A stretch of DNA of 64,000 nt, taken from NCBI RefSeq assembly GCF_000695795.1, contig NZ_JNCA01000011.1:124001-188000 (forward strand), given 5' to 3'. Origin of the DNA: Flavobacterium seoulense. Lineage in GTDB: Bacteria > Bacteroidota > Bacteroidia > Flavobacteriales > Flavobacteriaceae. Positions 16,987 through 26,978 of this stretch are shown one piece after another (positions within the stretch are counted from its first letter, which is position 1; every line of letters starts with the position of its first letter). A model generated the notes under the pieces. The model saw only the letters and a program-made list of their open reading frames with translations. It ran no database searches and was not told the DNA's origin. The translations under genes were made by a program, and so were the position numbers.

Positions 16987-18912
16987 TTAAAATTCCCATC
17001 TTACAAAAGCTTCCATAGCTGCATAATGCGCTAATCCAAGCTGATTGTATAATTGAGCAGTTTCGGAATTTCTGTCTTCGGCTCTTTGCCAGAATTCTCT
17101 CGAATCAGTACCCTGAAAAACAACTCCGTCTTTTTGAGACTGGTGTTTAAAAATTCCGTGTCTTTTGGTCAAAACCTGATCTGGGCTCATTGGTACAGCC
17201 ATTTCAATTTCATCAATTCCCCATTCTTGCCAGGCACCTCTGTACAACCAAACCCAGCAATCTTTCATAAAATCTTTCGGTTTCAGGTTTTTCACTGCTT
17301 CAAAAATAGCATCCAGACATACTTTGTGCGTTCCGTGTGGATCAGCTAAATCTCCTGCCGCATAGATTTGGTGCGGTTTAATTTTTTCGATTAAATCCAT
17401 CGTAATTTGGATATCTTCTTTTCCTAAAGGCTTTTTCTCAATAGTTCCGGTTTCATAGAATGGCAATTCCATAAAATGAATCTGAGCATCAGGCAATCCA
17501 ACAAAATGACTAGTAGCACGTGCTTCTCCTTTTCGAATCAATCCTTTAATGTAACGAACTTCGGGAATATCAATTTCGCTTGCTTTTTTGTTTTTCAAAA
17601 AGGCGACTGCTTTTTTATAAATGTCTTCGGCTTCGATGCTTTTTATTCCAAATTTTTCATTGTAATCAATCACAAAATTAGCAAATCGCAAGGCTTCATC
17701 ATCAGCTACAGCAATGTTTCCTGAAGTTTGGTAAGCTACATGCACTTCATGACCTTGTTCCTGCAAACGCATAAAAGTTCCTCCCATACTGATAATGTCA
17801 TCATCCGGATGTGGACTAAAAAGTAAGACTCTTTTTCTTGCCGGTTCTGCTCTTTCTGGACGATTTGTGTCATCCGCATTTGGTTTTCCACCTGGCCATC
17901 CTGTGATGGTATTTTGTAATTTATTGAAAATTTTAATGTTGATGTCGTAAGCAGGACCAGAATCGGCTAATAAATCGCTCATTCCGTTTTCAATATAATC
18001 CGCATCGGTAAGCATTAGAATTGGTTTTTTCAAATCCAATGCCAATCCTAAAACTGCTTTTCTAATTAAGTTATCCGTCCATTCAATTTTTTCAACTAAC
18101 CAAGGTCGGTTAATTCGAGTCAACTTTGAAGAAGCTTCTTTATCCAAAATAAAAACAGCATTGTTATGCTCTTGCAAAAAGGAAGCAGGAATTAAATTAG
18201 TCACTTCGCCTTCAACCGATTTTTGAATAATATTTGATTTTCCTTCACCCCAAGCCATCAAGATTACTTGTTTGGCTTCCATTATTTTTTTTACTCCTAA
18301 GGTGATAGCCGTTCTTGGCGTATTGCTCAATCCTGAGAAATCTCCACTTGCGGCAACTCTGGTAATATGATCTAAAGCGACTAATCTTGTTTTTGAATTC
18401 TGCAAAGAACCAGATTCGTTAAATCCAATATGACCGTTTCCACCAATTCCAAGAATTTGCAAATCGATTCCGCCTAAGGCTTCAATTTTAGCTTCGTAAT
18501 CGGCACAATAATTAGCAATTTCTTCTTTAGATAAAGTTCCGTCAGGGATATGGTAGTTTTGGGGCAAAATATCTACTTGGTCCAAAAGCAATTCTTTCAT
18601 AAATCGCACATAGCTATTGATCGAATCGGGTTGCATTGGGTAGTATTCATCTAAATTAAAGGTAATGACATTTTTAAAACTCAATCCTTCTTCTTTGTGA
18701 AGACGAACCAATTCAGCATACAATCCTTTTGGCGAAGAACCTGTTGCCAATCCTAAAATGCAAGATTCGTTTTTTTCTTGTTTTGATTTGATAACTGCTG
18801 CAATTTCCTGAGCTACAGCTTTAGAGGCTTCAGTTGAATTTTGGAAAACTACTGTATTGATGTTTTCAAATCGTTTTTCAAATCCCGTTGCTTTGTCTAT
18901 TGTACTTTTCAT
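16987..18912 (-). CDS. nagB: Glucosamine-6-phosphate deaminase with C-terminal PIG-L deacetylase-like domain
   Basis: A 641-residue cytoplasmic protein from the ATG at 18912; a longer in-frame start at 18969 would overlap the permease gene and adds a non-family tail. The N-terminal half (about 1-265) is NagB, converting glucosamine 6-phosphate to fructose 6-phosphate and ammonia, with NLDEYYP and GIGGNGHIGFNESGS. The C-terminal half (about 370-620) is a PIG-L/LmbE-type zinc deacetylase domain with SPHPDDD and a DPHGTH motif. This two-domain form of about 640 residues is standard in Bacteroidota. It is last in the unit kduD-permease-nagB and provides the exit of hexosamine into glycolysis. A relic of a second copy lies downstream. 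Confidence 0.95.
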   Translation of the reverse strand: MKSTIDKATGFEKRFENINTVVFQNSTEASKAVAQEIAAVIKSKQEKNESCILGLATGSSPKGLYAELVRLHKEEGLSFKNVITFNLDEYYPMQPDSINSYVRFMKELLLDQVDILPQNYHIPDGTLSKEEIANYCADYEAKIEALGGIDLQILGIGGNGHIGFNESGSLQNSKTRLVALDHITRVAASGDFSGLSNTPRTAITLGVKKIMEAKQVILMAWGEGKSNIIQKSVEGEVTNLIPASFLQEHNNAVFILDKEASSKLTRINRPWLVEKIEWTDNLIRKAVLGLALDLKKPILMLTDADYIENGMSDLLADSGPAYDINIKIFNKLQNTITGWPGGKPNADDTNRPERAEPARKRVLLFSPHPDDDIISMGGTFMRLQEQGHEVHVAYQTSGNIAVADDEALRFANFVIDYNEKFGIKSIEAEDIYKKAVAFLKNKKASEIDIPEVRYIKGLIRKGEARATSHFVGLPDAQIHFMELPFYETGTIEKKPLGKEDIQITMDLIEKIKPHQIYAAGDLADPHGTHKVCLDAIFEAVKNLKPKDFMKDCWVWLYRGAWQEWGIDEIEMAVPMSPDQVLTKRHGIFKHQSQKDGVVFQGTDSREFWQRAEDRNSETAQLYNQLGLAHYAAMEAFVRWEF

Positions 18913-18953
18913 CGTTTGTTGATTTATTTTATAATCTTTAATCTTAATAGCTA

Positions 18954-20336
18954 TTATTTTCTTGACCAACTTCTGTATTTATGTCCTTTAAATGCATAAA
19001 AAATGATCATTAAGTAAGTAGGTAACAATATCAAATAAGCTATTTGATTGCCACTTTTGGATGTTGTTGTCACATTATTGATTTCGTTTGCTGTGTTGAT
19101 TGTTTCTACCAAAGCGCCATAAGCCAATGGAAAAATCGCTCCACCAATAATTCCCATAATTAATATTGCACTCCCTATTTTAGTATATCCGCCCAAATCC
19201 TGAAGAGCCATTGGCCAAATAGCAGGCCAACAAAGCGCATTAGAAAGTCCCATAAGTGCTACTAAAATAATGACTAACGGTAAGGCAGGAATTCCTGGCA
19301 ATTGAACAACTATAGTGGGAGAAATGGTTACAATTAATAATACCAGAATCAAACCAAAAATTCCAGAAGCTTTTAACGCCTGAACTTGAGAAACGTATTT
19401 TGGAATAAGGGTAATTCCTAGAATATATCCTATTACCATAGCGGTCATAGTAAATGAAGTTAGTTTTAAATAGAAATTACCATCTTCACCATAAACACCC
19501 AATTGCTTTCCTAATCCTCCAATAGAATCTCCTGCTAAAACCTCGGCAGAGAGATACAGCATTAAGGTAATTACTCCTAAAACCAATTGAGGAAATTTAA
19601 AAGCATTTTGTATTTGCTTAAAAATGCTCATGTGAGCTACATTTCCATCCTCGTCCAAATCAATTTCTGGCAAAGGAGAAAATCTTACTAATAGTGCTAG
19701 AATAAGAATTACAGCTCCCATATAAATATAAGGAGTTTGTAATTTTAGAGCCAGTGTATCTAATGCTGCCGATTTAGCCATGCTATCAAGAGCTGCTATT
19801 TTTTCGGAAGTGTAATCCTGCATGTCCGATAATACTAACGCTGTTAGTACCAACGGAGCTATAAAACCGGCCAATTTATTAGCAATTCCTAAAACACTAA
19901 TTCTGGCTGCGGCACTTTCTCTAGGACCAATAACTACCACATACGGATTTGCAGCCGTTTGTAAAATGGCTAAACCAGTTCCCATGATAAATAATGCAAT
20001 TAGGAATAATAGAAAAGTGCGACTTTCGGCTGCGGGATAAAACATAAAGGCACCAGTGGCAATGGTAATTAAACCAAATGAAATTCCGTTTTTATAACCA
20101 ATCATTTCAATTATCTTAGAAGAAGGAATGGCCATTACAAAATAGGCAATATAAAAAGCAAAAGTCACAAAATAAGCCTGTGACGATGATAATTCGCAGG
20201 CTAATTCAAAGAAAGGAATTAAAGGTCCATTCAACCAGGTTACGAATCCCAAAATAAAAAATAAGCTGGTTAAAATAACCATTGGGATTAAAGCACTTTG
20301 TTGATTCAAACGTATTGAGGATTCGATTTTTGACAT
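18954..20336 (-). CDS. MFS sugar permease, FucP/NagP type
   Basis: A 460-residue inner-membrane protein with about 12 hydrophobic segments of the FucP-like sugar:proton symporter group. The start LIPMVILTSLFFILGFVTWL and the ATGAFMFYPAAESRTFLLFL and GTGLAILQTAANPYVVVIGP segments are characteristic. The group includes L-fucose, glucose/galactose and N-acetylglucosamine permeases. Linkage to nagB favours an amino sugar or a uronate, but the fucosidase in the locus keeps fucose possible. It sits 43 bp after kduD and 41 bp before nagB, within one transcription unit. Confidence 0.92.
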   Translation of the reverse strand: MSKIESSIRLNQQSALIPMVILTSLFFILGFVTWLNGPLIPFFELACELSSSQAYFVTFAFYIAYFVMAIPSSKIIEMIGYKNGISFGLITIATGAFMFYPAAESRTFLLFLIALFIMGTGLAILQTAANPYVVVIGPRESAAARISVLGIANKLAGFIAPLVLTALVLSDMQDYTSEKIAALDSMAKSAALDTLALKLQTPYIYMGAVILILALLVRFSPLPEIDLDEDGNVAHMSIFKQIQNAFKFPQLVLGVITLMLYLSAEVLAGDSIGGLGKQLGVYGEDGNFYLKLTSFTMTAMVIGYILGITLIPKYVSQVQALKASGIFGLILVLLIVTISPTIVVQLPGIPALPLVIILVALMGLSNALCWPAIWPMALQDLGGYTKIGSAILIMGIIGGAIFPLAYGALVETINTANEINNVTTTSKSGNQIAYLILLPTYLMIIFYAFKGHKYRSWSRK

Positions 20337-20379
20337 AGTTTTTTAAATAAATGGTTTAATAGGAGAGTAGTACTATTAA

Positions 20380-21168
20380 TTACTCGTTAGAGGGTTTTCC
20401 AATGGTTGCTAATATTCCTCCGTCAACATAAACAATATGTCCGTTAACAAAATCACTTGCTTTTGAGCTTAAAAATATTGCTGCTCCCTGTAAATCATCC
20501 GGATTTCCCCAACGGTTAGCAGGTGTTCTGCTAATGATAAACTCGTTAAACGGATGTCCGTCAACTCTAATAGGAGCAGTTTGGCTTGTAGCAAAATATC
20601 CAGGACCAATTCCGTTAGTTTGAATATTGAATTTAGCCCATTCGGTAGCCATGTTTTTGGTTAGCATTTTCAATCCGCCTTTTGCAGCAGCATACGCACT
20701 TACTGAATCTCTTCCTAATTCGCTCATCATTGAACAAATATTGATGATTTTTCCTCCTCCACGCTCAATCATTCCTTTGGCAACATTTTTAGAAACAATA
20801 AAAGGGCTAATTAAATCCACATTAATGACTGCTGTAAAATCTTTAACTTCCATTTCAATAATTGGAGTTCTTTTGATAATTCCGGCATTATTGATTAAGA
20901 TATCGATGGGAGCTACTTCAGTTTCGATTTTATTTATTGCTGTAATTACAGCTTCTTCGTCAGTTACATCAAATACATATCCGTAGGCTTCAATTCCTTC
21001 CGATTTGTATTCTGCGATAGCATTATCTAGTGCATATTGTGAAAGATCGTTTACTACAATTTTTGCTCCTGCATTTCCTAATCCTTTGGCCATAGCCATT
21101 CCTAAACCATGAACTCCTCCGGTGATTAATGCTGTTTTACCTGTTAAATCAAATAAGTTAATTGACAT
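20380..21168 (-). CDS. kduD: 2-dehydro-3-deoxy-D-gluconate 5-dehydrogenase-like SDR
   Basis: A 262-residue SDR of the KduD type, which interconverts 2,5-diketo-3-deoxygluconate and 2-keto-3-deoxygluconate in catabolism of the unsaturated uronic acid released from lyase products. Motifs: ITGGVHGLGMAMAKGL (cofactor), NNAG, catalytic Ser in NICSMMSEL and YAAAKGG. The context supports KduD rather than a generic SDR: two GH88 hydrolases that generate the substrate precursor are in the same regulon, and the gene opens the unit kduD-permease-nagB behind operator S6. KduI and the KDG kinase are not in the window. Confidence 0.88.
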   Translation of the reverse strand: MSINLFDLTGKTALITGGVHGLGMAMAKGLGNAGAKIVVNDLSQYALDNAIAEYKSEGIEAYGYVFDVTDEEAVITAINKIETEVAPIDILINNAGIIKRTPIIEMEVKDFTAVINVDLISPFIVSKNVAKGMIERGGGKIINICSMMSELGRDSVSAYAAAKGGLKMLTKNMATEWAKFNIQTNGIGPGYFATSQTAPIRVDGHPFNEFIISRTPANRWGNPDDLQGAAIFLSSKASDFVNGHIVYVDGGILATIGKPSNE

Positions 21169-21292
21169 CTTTGTTTGTTTTTAGTTACTATTTATATTAA
21201 TTTTTTTTAGAAAATTCTATAGTTTAAAGCTCTTTATTTATAGTTTAATCTTTTCTGTTTCTAAATCTTTTTATTTTAATACTTTGATATGG

Positions 21293-21353
21293 CGAAGTTA
21301 AATTTGTATTCAAAAATGCTATTTCAATATTTGCTATTAAACTTTCAAATTTG
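21293..21353 (-). promoter_or_regulatory. Operator/promoter S6 of the kduD-permease-nagB unit
   Basis: Plus-strand view: box CGAAGTTA (21293-21300), proximal half-site ATTTCAATATTT from 21321, distal half-site CTTTCAAATTTG from 21342. Both spacings are 21 bp, as in the other copies. On the minus strand the box reads TAACTTCG, one substitution from TAnnTTTG. Confidence 0.75.
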
Positions 21354-21534
21354 TGTAAATACCTTGTTTTAGAACTATAAATAAATAGTTAATATGTTTT
21401 AAATCAATAGTTAATTGTAATTGTTTGTGAATTGTTTTTTTAAAATTCTAGTATGTAAAAGAGCATTATTTAGAATACTATATTTGATTTTACAAATAAT
21501 AGAATAACAGAAAGAAGTCATAGACCGAAAAATA

Positions 21535-21571
21535 AAAGGCGATTAAAACCAAAATAGATTTAATCGCCTTT
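21535..21571 (-). terminator. Terminator of the DUF4861 gene
   Basis: AAAGGCGATTAAA (21535-21547) and TTTAATCGCCTTT (21559-21571) form a perfect 13-bp stem with an 11-base loop, 40 bp past the DUF4861 stop, ending in a T-run on the minus strand. Confidence 0.85.
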
Positions 21572-21612
21572 CTGATGCTATAGAAAATGAGCAATTTCTG
21601 TTTTTAGTTGAA

Positions 21613-22740
21613 TTATTTTACAGAAATTAATAATGGATTTTTAATCTGTTGATTAAAATTATCCAAGTATTCAAACCATTGTTTGGCATTGGTTATTTTT
21701 CCTGCTTTATCCCAGGCAGCACCTGTATAATAAACGATAGGTTCATTGCTGCGAACAGTAGTTTTGGCTAATATTTGAGCGGTATCAGCCCAGATGTTGG
21801 TAACAGGAGTTGTTAATATCGAACCTACAGCAGTAGTTCCGTCTTTGCCAAAGGTAGGTTCCCAGTAGCCCATGATTCCCTGTTGTTCGTTTAACGAAAT
21901 AATTCCGGCTTCAGGTCTTTTGATTATGCCTACTACAACAGCCAAAGGTTTATTGTCTTCAAAAGTATAGACGTTTTCTATGCGATTGAGTTGGGAACCC
22001 GCATCAATAGAAATGGTTTTTGTAGCATGGACTTTTGTTCCTCCTGCGTCCCAACTATCATAAGTTAGCTGAAAAGTAGATCTTAAAGGTCCGTTATCCA
22101 ATATTCTCCATTGGTGATAATTTCCAGAATAACGAATAGTATCATTTACAAAAGGAGCCATATTGCCGGCACCTAATGAAAATCCAACATGGTAGTAATC
22201 CAATCCGTCGCCGTGATCTGTGTGGTAATCTGCCAGTTTATAACGTTGGTTGAGAATCATTTTATCAGTTCGCTTTACCCATACGTCATATCCATAAGCG
22301 TCTCCTTCTTTTTTTTCCAATGCTTTACCGTATGTGCGAAAAGCAATTTTATCATTTTCCCAAGCAAAATCATCTTTGCGTTCAGGAACATAGCGGGCAT
22401 AAGTTTTTGTTTCTATGGGATTAGGTTTTCCTTTTTGAATTAAAAGTATAAGAGCCGAATTGGCTTTAATGTCTGTTTGTACCAATAAATTCTGAATAGC
22501 AGCCTTACCTTGATGTTCCAGCTGAAAAGGAATTTGTTTTTTTGTATTTTGATTAATTACAACAAAATTAGAAGTGTCTATTTGCGGGTAGCTGGCTAAA
22601 ATAGTATTCCATTTAATGCTGCTTATCACTTCTTTTCTATCTAAATTTGAATGGTTTTGAATGGTGATTGTTGCTTTGTTTTGTCCTAAAATCATTAAAG
22701 GGAACAACAGCATAAGACAGTTGGAAAAGCTTAGTTTCAT
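21613..22740 (-). CDS. Secreted DUF4861 family protein
   Basis: A 375-residue exported protein with signal peptide MKLSFSNCLMLLFPLMILGQ. The body matches the DUF4861 pattern: ITIQNHSNLDRKEVIS near the N-terminus, an ARYVPERKDDFAWENDKIAFR segment of which the core is PERKDDFAWEND, RTYGKALE, and SKGIDCWVKR-like DVWVKRTDKMILN, then HTDHGDGLDYYHVG. DUF4861 genes recur in polysaccharide loci that process uronic-acid-containing glycans, which fits here; a hydrolase or lyase role on unsaturated uronides is possible but not shown. It lies between the HTCS and the kduD unit, with its own terminator. No good copy of the shared operator was found in front of it. Confidence 0.8.
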   Translation of the reverse strand: MKLSFSNCLMLLFPLMILGQNKATITIQNHSNLDRKEVISSIKWNTILASYPQIDTSNFVVINQNTKKQIPFQLEHQGKAAIQNLLVQTDIKANSALILLIQKGKPNPIETKTYARYVPERKDDFAWENDKIAFRTYGKALEKKEGDAYGYDVWVKRTDKMILNQRYKLADYHTDHGDGLDYYHVGFSLGAGNMAPFVNDTIRYSGNYHQWRILDNGPLRSTFQLTYDSWDAGGTKVHATKTISIDAGSQLNRIENVYTFEDNKPLAVVVGIIKRPEAGIISLNEQQGIMGYWEPTFGKDGTTAVGSILTTPVTNIWADTAQILAKTTVRSNEPIVYYTGAAWDKAGKITNAKQWFEYLDNFNQQIKNPLLISVK

Positions 22741-22907
22741 AGTTTTTTAATTTATTTTTATTCGTATAGTTAAGACATAATTTAGGTTGCTCGTTACCCA
22801 ATATTAAGATTTGGTCGAGGTTAAAGCTTGGCTAATATAAAAGGTTTAATTGATTTTTTTTTTATATAAAAACCGGTTTTTAGTAGCTGTCAGAGAGTTT
22901 AAAATTG

Positions 22908-25900
22908 TCATTCATTTTCATCTTCTTTTGGCTCCTCTAATTTTGCTAAATATTCGCTAGGCATACAACCATAATGCTGTTTGAATGCCGTAGAAAAATA
23001 AGAAGGGGAATTAAAACCACACATATAGGTAATTTGTGCAATGGTATAACGCTTGCTTTCCATTAATTCGACCGCTTTTTTAAATCGGATTCTTTTTATA
23101 AAATCTATAGCCGATTCTCCTGTGATTGCTTTGAATTTTAAGTAAAGATTAGAACGACTCATTCCTATTTTCTTGCTAAATACATCTACAGTGAATTCAG
23201 AATCAGCCAAATGATCTTCGACAATCGTGATGGCTTGTTTTAAAAATTCTTCGTCAAGCGGATTAAAAGCAATATTTTCAGGAACTAATTCGGTGCTAAC
23301 AGAATAGTATTCTTTCAATCTTTTACGTGAACGCAACAGATTAGTGATTTTGGCCGCCAATAGTGGTGTTGAAAAAGGTTTGGTAATATAATCATCGGCA
23401 CCCATTTCGATTCCTTTTATTTGTTGGCTAGTTTCAGTTCGGGCCGTTAATAAAATTAATGGAATATGAGAAGTATTGATGTTTTGTTTTACCCGTTTGC
23501 AAAAATGCAGTCCATCGAGCTCAGGCATCATTACATCGCTTAGGATAATATCAAAAGGATGTACTTCCAGTAAATCCAACGCCATTTGACCGTCATAAGC
23601 TACCGTTACTTCGTACATTTTAGAAAAATAATCCTGTAGATAGGCCAAAATTTCTTTGTTATCGTCAACAATAAGCAGTTTGATAGCTTGAACTCCTTCG
23701 GTAATTTCATCTATAATATTTTCATTTTCTTCAGGTAGGAATGTTTCTTCTGTTTGAACTTCTGTTTCTGCCTCAATAGGAACTTCCTGAATGACATTTT
23801 TAATATGCAAATCATTTTTATAAGCCTCATCAGAAACAGGAAGGCTTACTGTAAATACACTACCTTCTTCTTTAGTACTTTCGGCAGTAATAGTACCATG
23901 GTGCAATTCGACCAAACGTTTAGTAAAGGCAAGACCCACACCTGAGCCCAGATTCATTTCTTTATTATTTACCTGATAAAAACGGTCAAAAACTTTAGCT
24001 AAATCTTCTTCGCTAATTCCTATTCCGGTATCGGCAACCTGGATTACTATTTGATCGTCTTTTTTAAGTAATTCAATACTTACATTATGTCCCGCTTCGG
24101 TGTATTTAAAAGCATTGGAAAGCAGATTAAATAAAATTTTTTCCATTGCATCTTTATCAAAATAGAAAGACAGGGTTGACTCAGAAGAATGGTTGGTAAA
24201 ATGAATTTGTTTTTTCTCCGAAAGCGGCTTGAATGATTCATAGACTTCCTGAACAAAACGTACAATATCATTTTTACTCACTTTGAGCTGATGCGTTCCC
24301 ATTTCGGTTTTTCTAAATTCGAATAATTGATCGACCAAATTATAGAGTCTTTTAGCATTGAGAAACATCAGTTCGTGTTTCTTTTTGGTCGCTTTATCTG
24401 TAAATGGCAGTTTTAATAACTCTTCTAAAGGAGCTAATATCAATGTCAAAGGAGTTCGGAGTTCGTGAGATACATTGGTGAAAAAATCCATTTTTACCTG
24501 ATTGATATAGCTTATTCTTTCTTTATCAATTCGTTCCTGTTTTAATTGTTGAATGGCTTTAATTCTTTCTTTAATAATTTCGATGCTTATATAAATAATT
24601 CCACTAGTTACTATTAATAATAGAAAAGAAAACCACAAAGTTTTGTACCATGGCGGTAGGATTTTAATTTCTAAATTTCTAACAGGACTCATTTCGCCAT
24701 TAGGCCCCATTGCTTTAATTTGCAAATTGTAATTGCCTATTGGTAAATTGCTGTAACTAATTTTTAATTCGTCTGTGCTTTGCCAGTCTTTGTCAATTCC
24801 ATCCAGTTTGTAATAATAATGCGTGCGATTAGACGAGATGTAATTGAAGGTATTAAAAAAGATACTGAATTGTTTGTACTCAGGTCCAATTTCTATAGTT
24901 TCGGCCTGATCAATATGCTCATCAAGAATATCCGTTTCATCACCTACAGCCACGTTTTTGTTTAGGGCTTCCAGAGCTGTAAAACTCAGTTTTAACGGTA
25001 ATGGTTGTTGTTTTATCAATGAAGGATAGAAATAAGAGAGTCCTTTAATACCTCCAAAAAGGAACATTCCATCTTTGGCTTTATAAAAGGAATATTCGTT
25101 AAATTGATTGTTTTGCAGTCCGTCACTTTCGTCAAAAGTTTGTACAGAACCTTTGTCGGGATTGAATTTAATCAAGCCTCTATTACTAGAAATCCAAAGA
25201 TTTCCATTTTCATCAGGTATGATGCCATAAATATTTTCTTTGACAAAATCAATGTTTCCTTTGAAGCTAATAAAGGTTTCTTGGGATTCATCATACAGTC
25301 GTAATCCTTCTCTGGTTCCAATCCAAATGCGATACTTTTTATCTTCGGTAATACAATTGATAATATCATCGCTTCGTTTTCCCTGTCCAATATTTCCAAA
25401 TAAAAGATTATCAGGATAAAATAGTGTAACTCCGTTAGTAGTGCCTATCCAGATGCGGTGTTTGCTGTCCTCAAAAAGATAGGTTATATCGTCCGACGAT
25501 GGTCGTTTTCCGGCCTTATCTAAATGAAGATGTGTAAAGGATTTAGTTTCGGGATGAAACTGATCTAAACCGGATCGGGTACCCACCCAAATACGACCTT
25601 TATAATCTTTTAAAATACTATAAACCAAATCACCTGTAATAGAACTTGGATTGTTGTCATCATGAAGAAAACGTTGTACATTACCATTGCTGGGATTGAG
25701 TACATTGAGTCCTCCTTTATGAGTACCAATTAATACATTTCCATTATCATCAAAATTAATGGCTTTGATATTGTTCGAACTGATACTGTTGGGATTGTTT
25801 TCGTTATTTACATAATAGCTAATAGTATTAACGTTTTTATTCCAATAATTAATTCCTTTGTCGTTGCTTCCAATCCAAAAATTACCTTTAGCATCTTGTT

Positions 25901-26978
25901 TTATTACTCCAATAACTTCATCATTTAAGGATGGTTTTCCAGAGTTTTGACTGAGTAAATTAAACTTTATATCGTTTTTATGATAATAATTCAGTCCGCC
26001 GTAATAGGTTCCTAACCAAATTCCGTTTTGTTTGTCTTTAAAAAAGCAGCGTACAGAGTTTTGACTAATCGTATATGGTTGTGCTATTTGATGGTAATAA
26101 TTAGTAAAAGAATTAGTTGTTGGATTAAAAATAGAAAGCCCTCTAAAGGTTCCAAACCAAAAATTTCCTTCGGTGTCTTTGCCTATACATCTAATGTTGT
26201 TATCTGAAATACTATTACTACGAGCCTGATGCAATAAAGTGTTAACTTTTCCATTTTCGGCATTGTAACGAATTAGTCCATCGCCTTCGGTTGCAATCCA
26301 TAATTTTTTCCCGTCTAAATAAACATCAGTGACATAGGTTTTTTTAATACCTAAATTAATTTTTATCAATTTATGGGTGTTAGGATTTAATTTAAAAAGC
26401 CCAACATCAGTACCTAAAATAATTTGTTGTTGCCAAAATCCTATATAAGAGATTTTCTTGATTTCATGTAAGGAGGCATTAAATTTAACCGGGCTAAAAT
26501 TTTTATTTTTTGGATTAAGAACAAAAACTTCACCAGTAAGAGAAGTAGCCCAGATTTGCTGTTTATTATCTTCCATTATCGAAGAAACGTACCATTCGCC
26601 AAGGCTGCGAGGAAGAGGATAATTGGTAAAACTGTCCGTATCGTAATTATAAATACTAATTCCTTTATTACCGCCAATCCACAATTGTCCTTTGCTATCG
26701 GTAAGTAAGCTTCTAATGTAGTAGGATTGTAAACTGTTTTTGTTATTCTTTACTGGTCGATATACTTTAAATCCTTTACTATCGTAACGATTAAGACCAT
26801 CCTGAGTTCCCACCCAGATGAAACCCAATTTATCTTGCCGTATGGCAAAAACAGAGCTTTGAGACAAACCTTTATCTACCGAAATATTTCGAAAATAGCG
26901 CTCCTGCATTTGAGCCTGACTCTCATTGATAAAAAGAGCGATGCAAAACAATGCTATAAAAGCAATCTTTTTTTTCAT
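22908..26978 (-). CDS. Hybrid two-component system regulator (HTCS) of the glycosaminoglycan locus
   Basis: A 1356-residue one-protein two-component system from the ATG at 26978, which opens the signal peptide MKKKIAFIALFCIALF; a longer frame from 27014 adds a non-signal tail. Order: periplasmic double beta-propeller of Reg_prop repeats (recurring WVGTxxGL, about 35-690), Y_Y_Y domain (about 690-770), membrane segment (about 780-805), histidine kinase with His in NVSHELRTPL near 834 and G boxes DTGIGI and GVGLAFTK, receiver (about 1100-1220, Asp in ILSDVMMPELDG), and AraC-type HTH (about 1245-1345, ending FNSPSYFSTAFKQHYG). Such proteins bind imported oligosaccharides and activate their own locus. 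Operator S1 precedes it, so it is probably autoregulated. Confidence 0.96.
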   Translation of the reverse strand: MKKKIAFIALFCIALFINESQAQMQERYFRNISVDKGLSQSSVFAIRQDKLGFIWVGTQDGLNRYDSKGFKVYRPVKNNKNSLQSYYIRSLLTDSKGQLWIGGNKGISIYNYDTDSFTNYPLPRSLGEWYVSSIMEDNKQQIWATSLTGEVFVLNPKNKNFSPVKFNASLHEIKKISYIGFWQQQIILGTDVGLFKLNPNTHKLIKINLGIKKTYVTDVYLDGKKLWIATEGDGLIRYNAENGKVNTLLHQARSNSISDNNIRCIGKDTEGNFWFGTFRGLSIFNPTTNSFTNYYHQIAQPYTISQNSVRCFFKDKQNGIWLGTYYGGLNYYHKNDIKFNLLSQNSGKPSLNDEVIGVIKQDAKGNFWIGSNDKGINYWNKNVNTISYYVNNENNPNSISSNNIKAINFDDNGNVLIGTHKGGLNVLNPSNGNVQRFLHDDNNPSSITGDLVYSILKDYKGRIWVGTRSGLDQFHPETKSFTHLHLDKAGKRPSSDDITYLFEDSKHRIWIGTTNGVTLFYPDNLLFGNIGQGKRSDDIINCITEDKKYRIWIGTREGLRLYDESQETFISFKGNIDFVKENIYGIIPDENGNLWISSNRGLIKFNPDKGSVQTFDESDGLQNNQFNEYSFYKAKDGMFLFGGIKGLSYFYPSLIKQQPLPLKLSFTALEALNKNVAVGDETDILDEHIDQAETIEIGPEYKQFSIFFNTFNYISSNRTHYYYKLDGIDKDWQSTDELKISYSNLPIGNYNLQIKAMGPNGEMSPVRNLEIKILPPWYKTLWFSFLLLIVTSGIIYISIEIIKERIKAIQQLKQERIDKERISYINQVKMDFFTNVSHELRTPLTLILAPLEELLKLPFTDKATKKKHELMFLNAKRLYNLVDQLFEFRKTEMGTHQLKVSKNDIVRFVQEVYESFKPLSEKKQIHFTNHSSESTLSFYFDKDAMEKILFNLLSNAFKYTEAGHNVSIELLKKDDQIVIQVADTGIGISEEDLAKVFDRFYQVNNKEMNLGSGVGLAFTKRLVELHHGTITAESTKEEGSVFTVSLPVSDEAYKNDLHIKNVIQEVPIEAETEVQTEETFLPEENENIIDEITEGVQAIKLLIVDDNKEILAYLQDYFSKMYEVTVAYDGQMALDLLEVHPFDIILSDVMMPELDGLHFCKRVKQNINTSHIPLILLTARTETSQQIKGIEMGADDYITKPFSTPLLAAKITNLLRSRKRLKEYYSVSTELVPENIAFNPLDEEFLKQAITIVEDHLADSEFTVDVFSKKIGMSRSNLYLKFKAITGESAIDFIKRIRFKKAVELMESKRYTIAQITYMCGFNSPSYFSTAFKQHYGCMPSEYLAKLEEPKEDENE

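Larger units (their letters stand above)
21169..21612. other. 444-bp intergenic region with kduD promoter and upstream terminator
   Basis: Holds operator/promoter S6 (21293-21353), an AT-rich leader of about 120 bp before the kduD ATG and the terminator at 21535-21571 belonging to the DUF4861 gene. Nothing else was recognised. Confidence 0.6.

Noticed and set aside
22866..22879. Palindrome AAAAACCGGTTTTT near the HTCS end
   Set aside because: Short, without loop, and not clearly placed as terminator or operator; insufficient for a feature.
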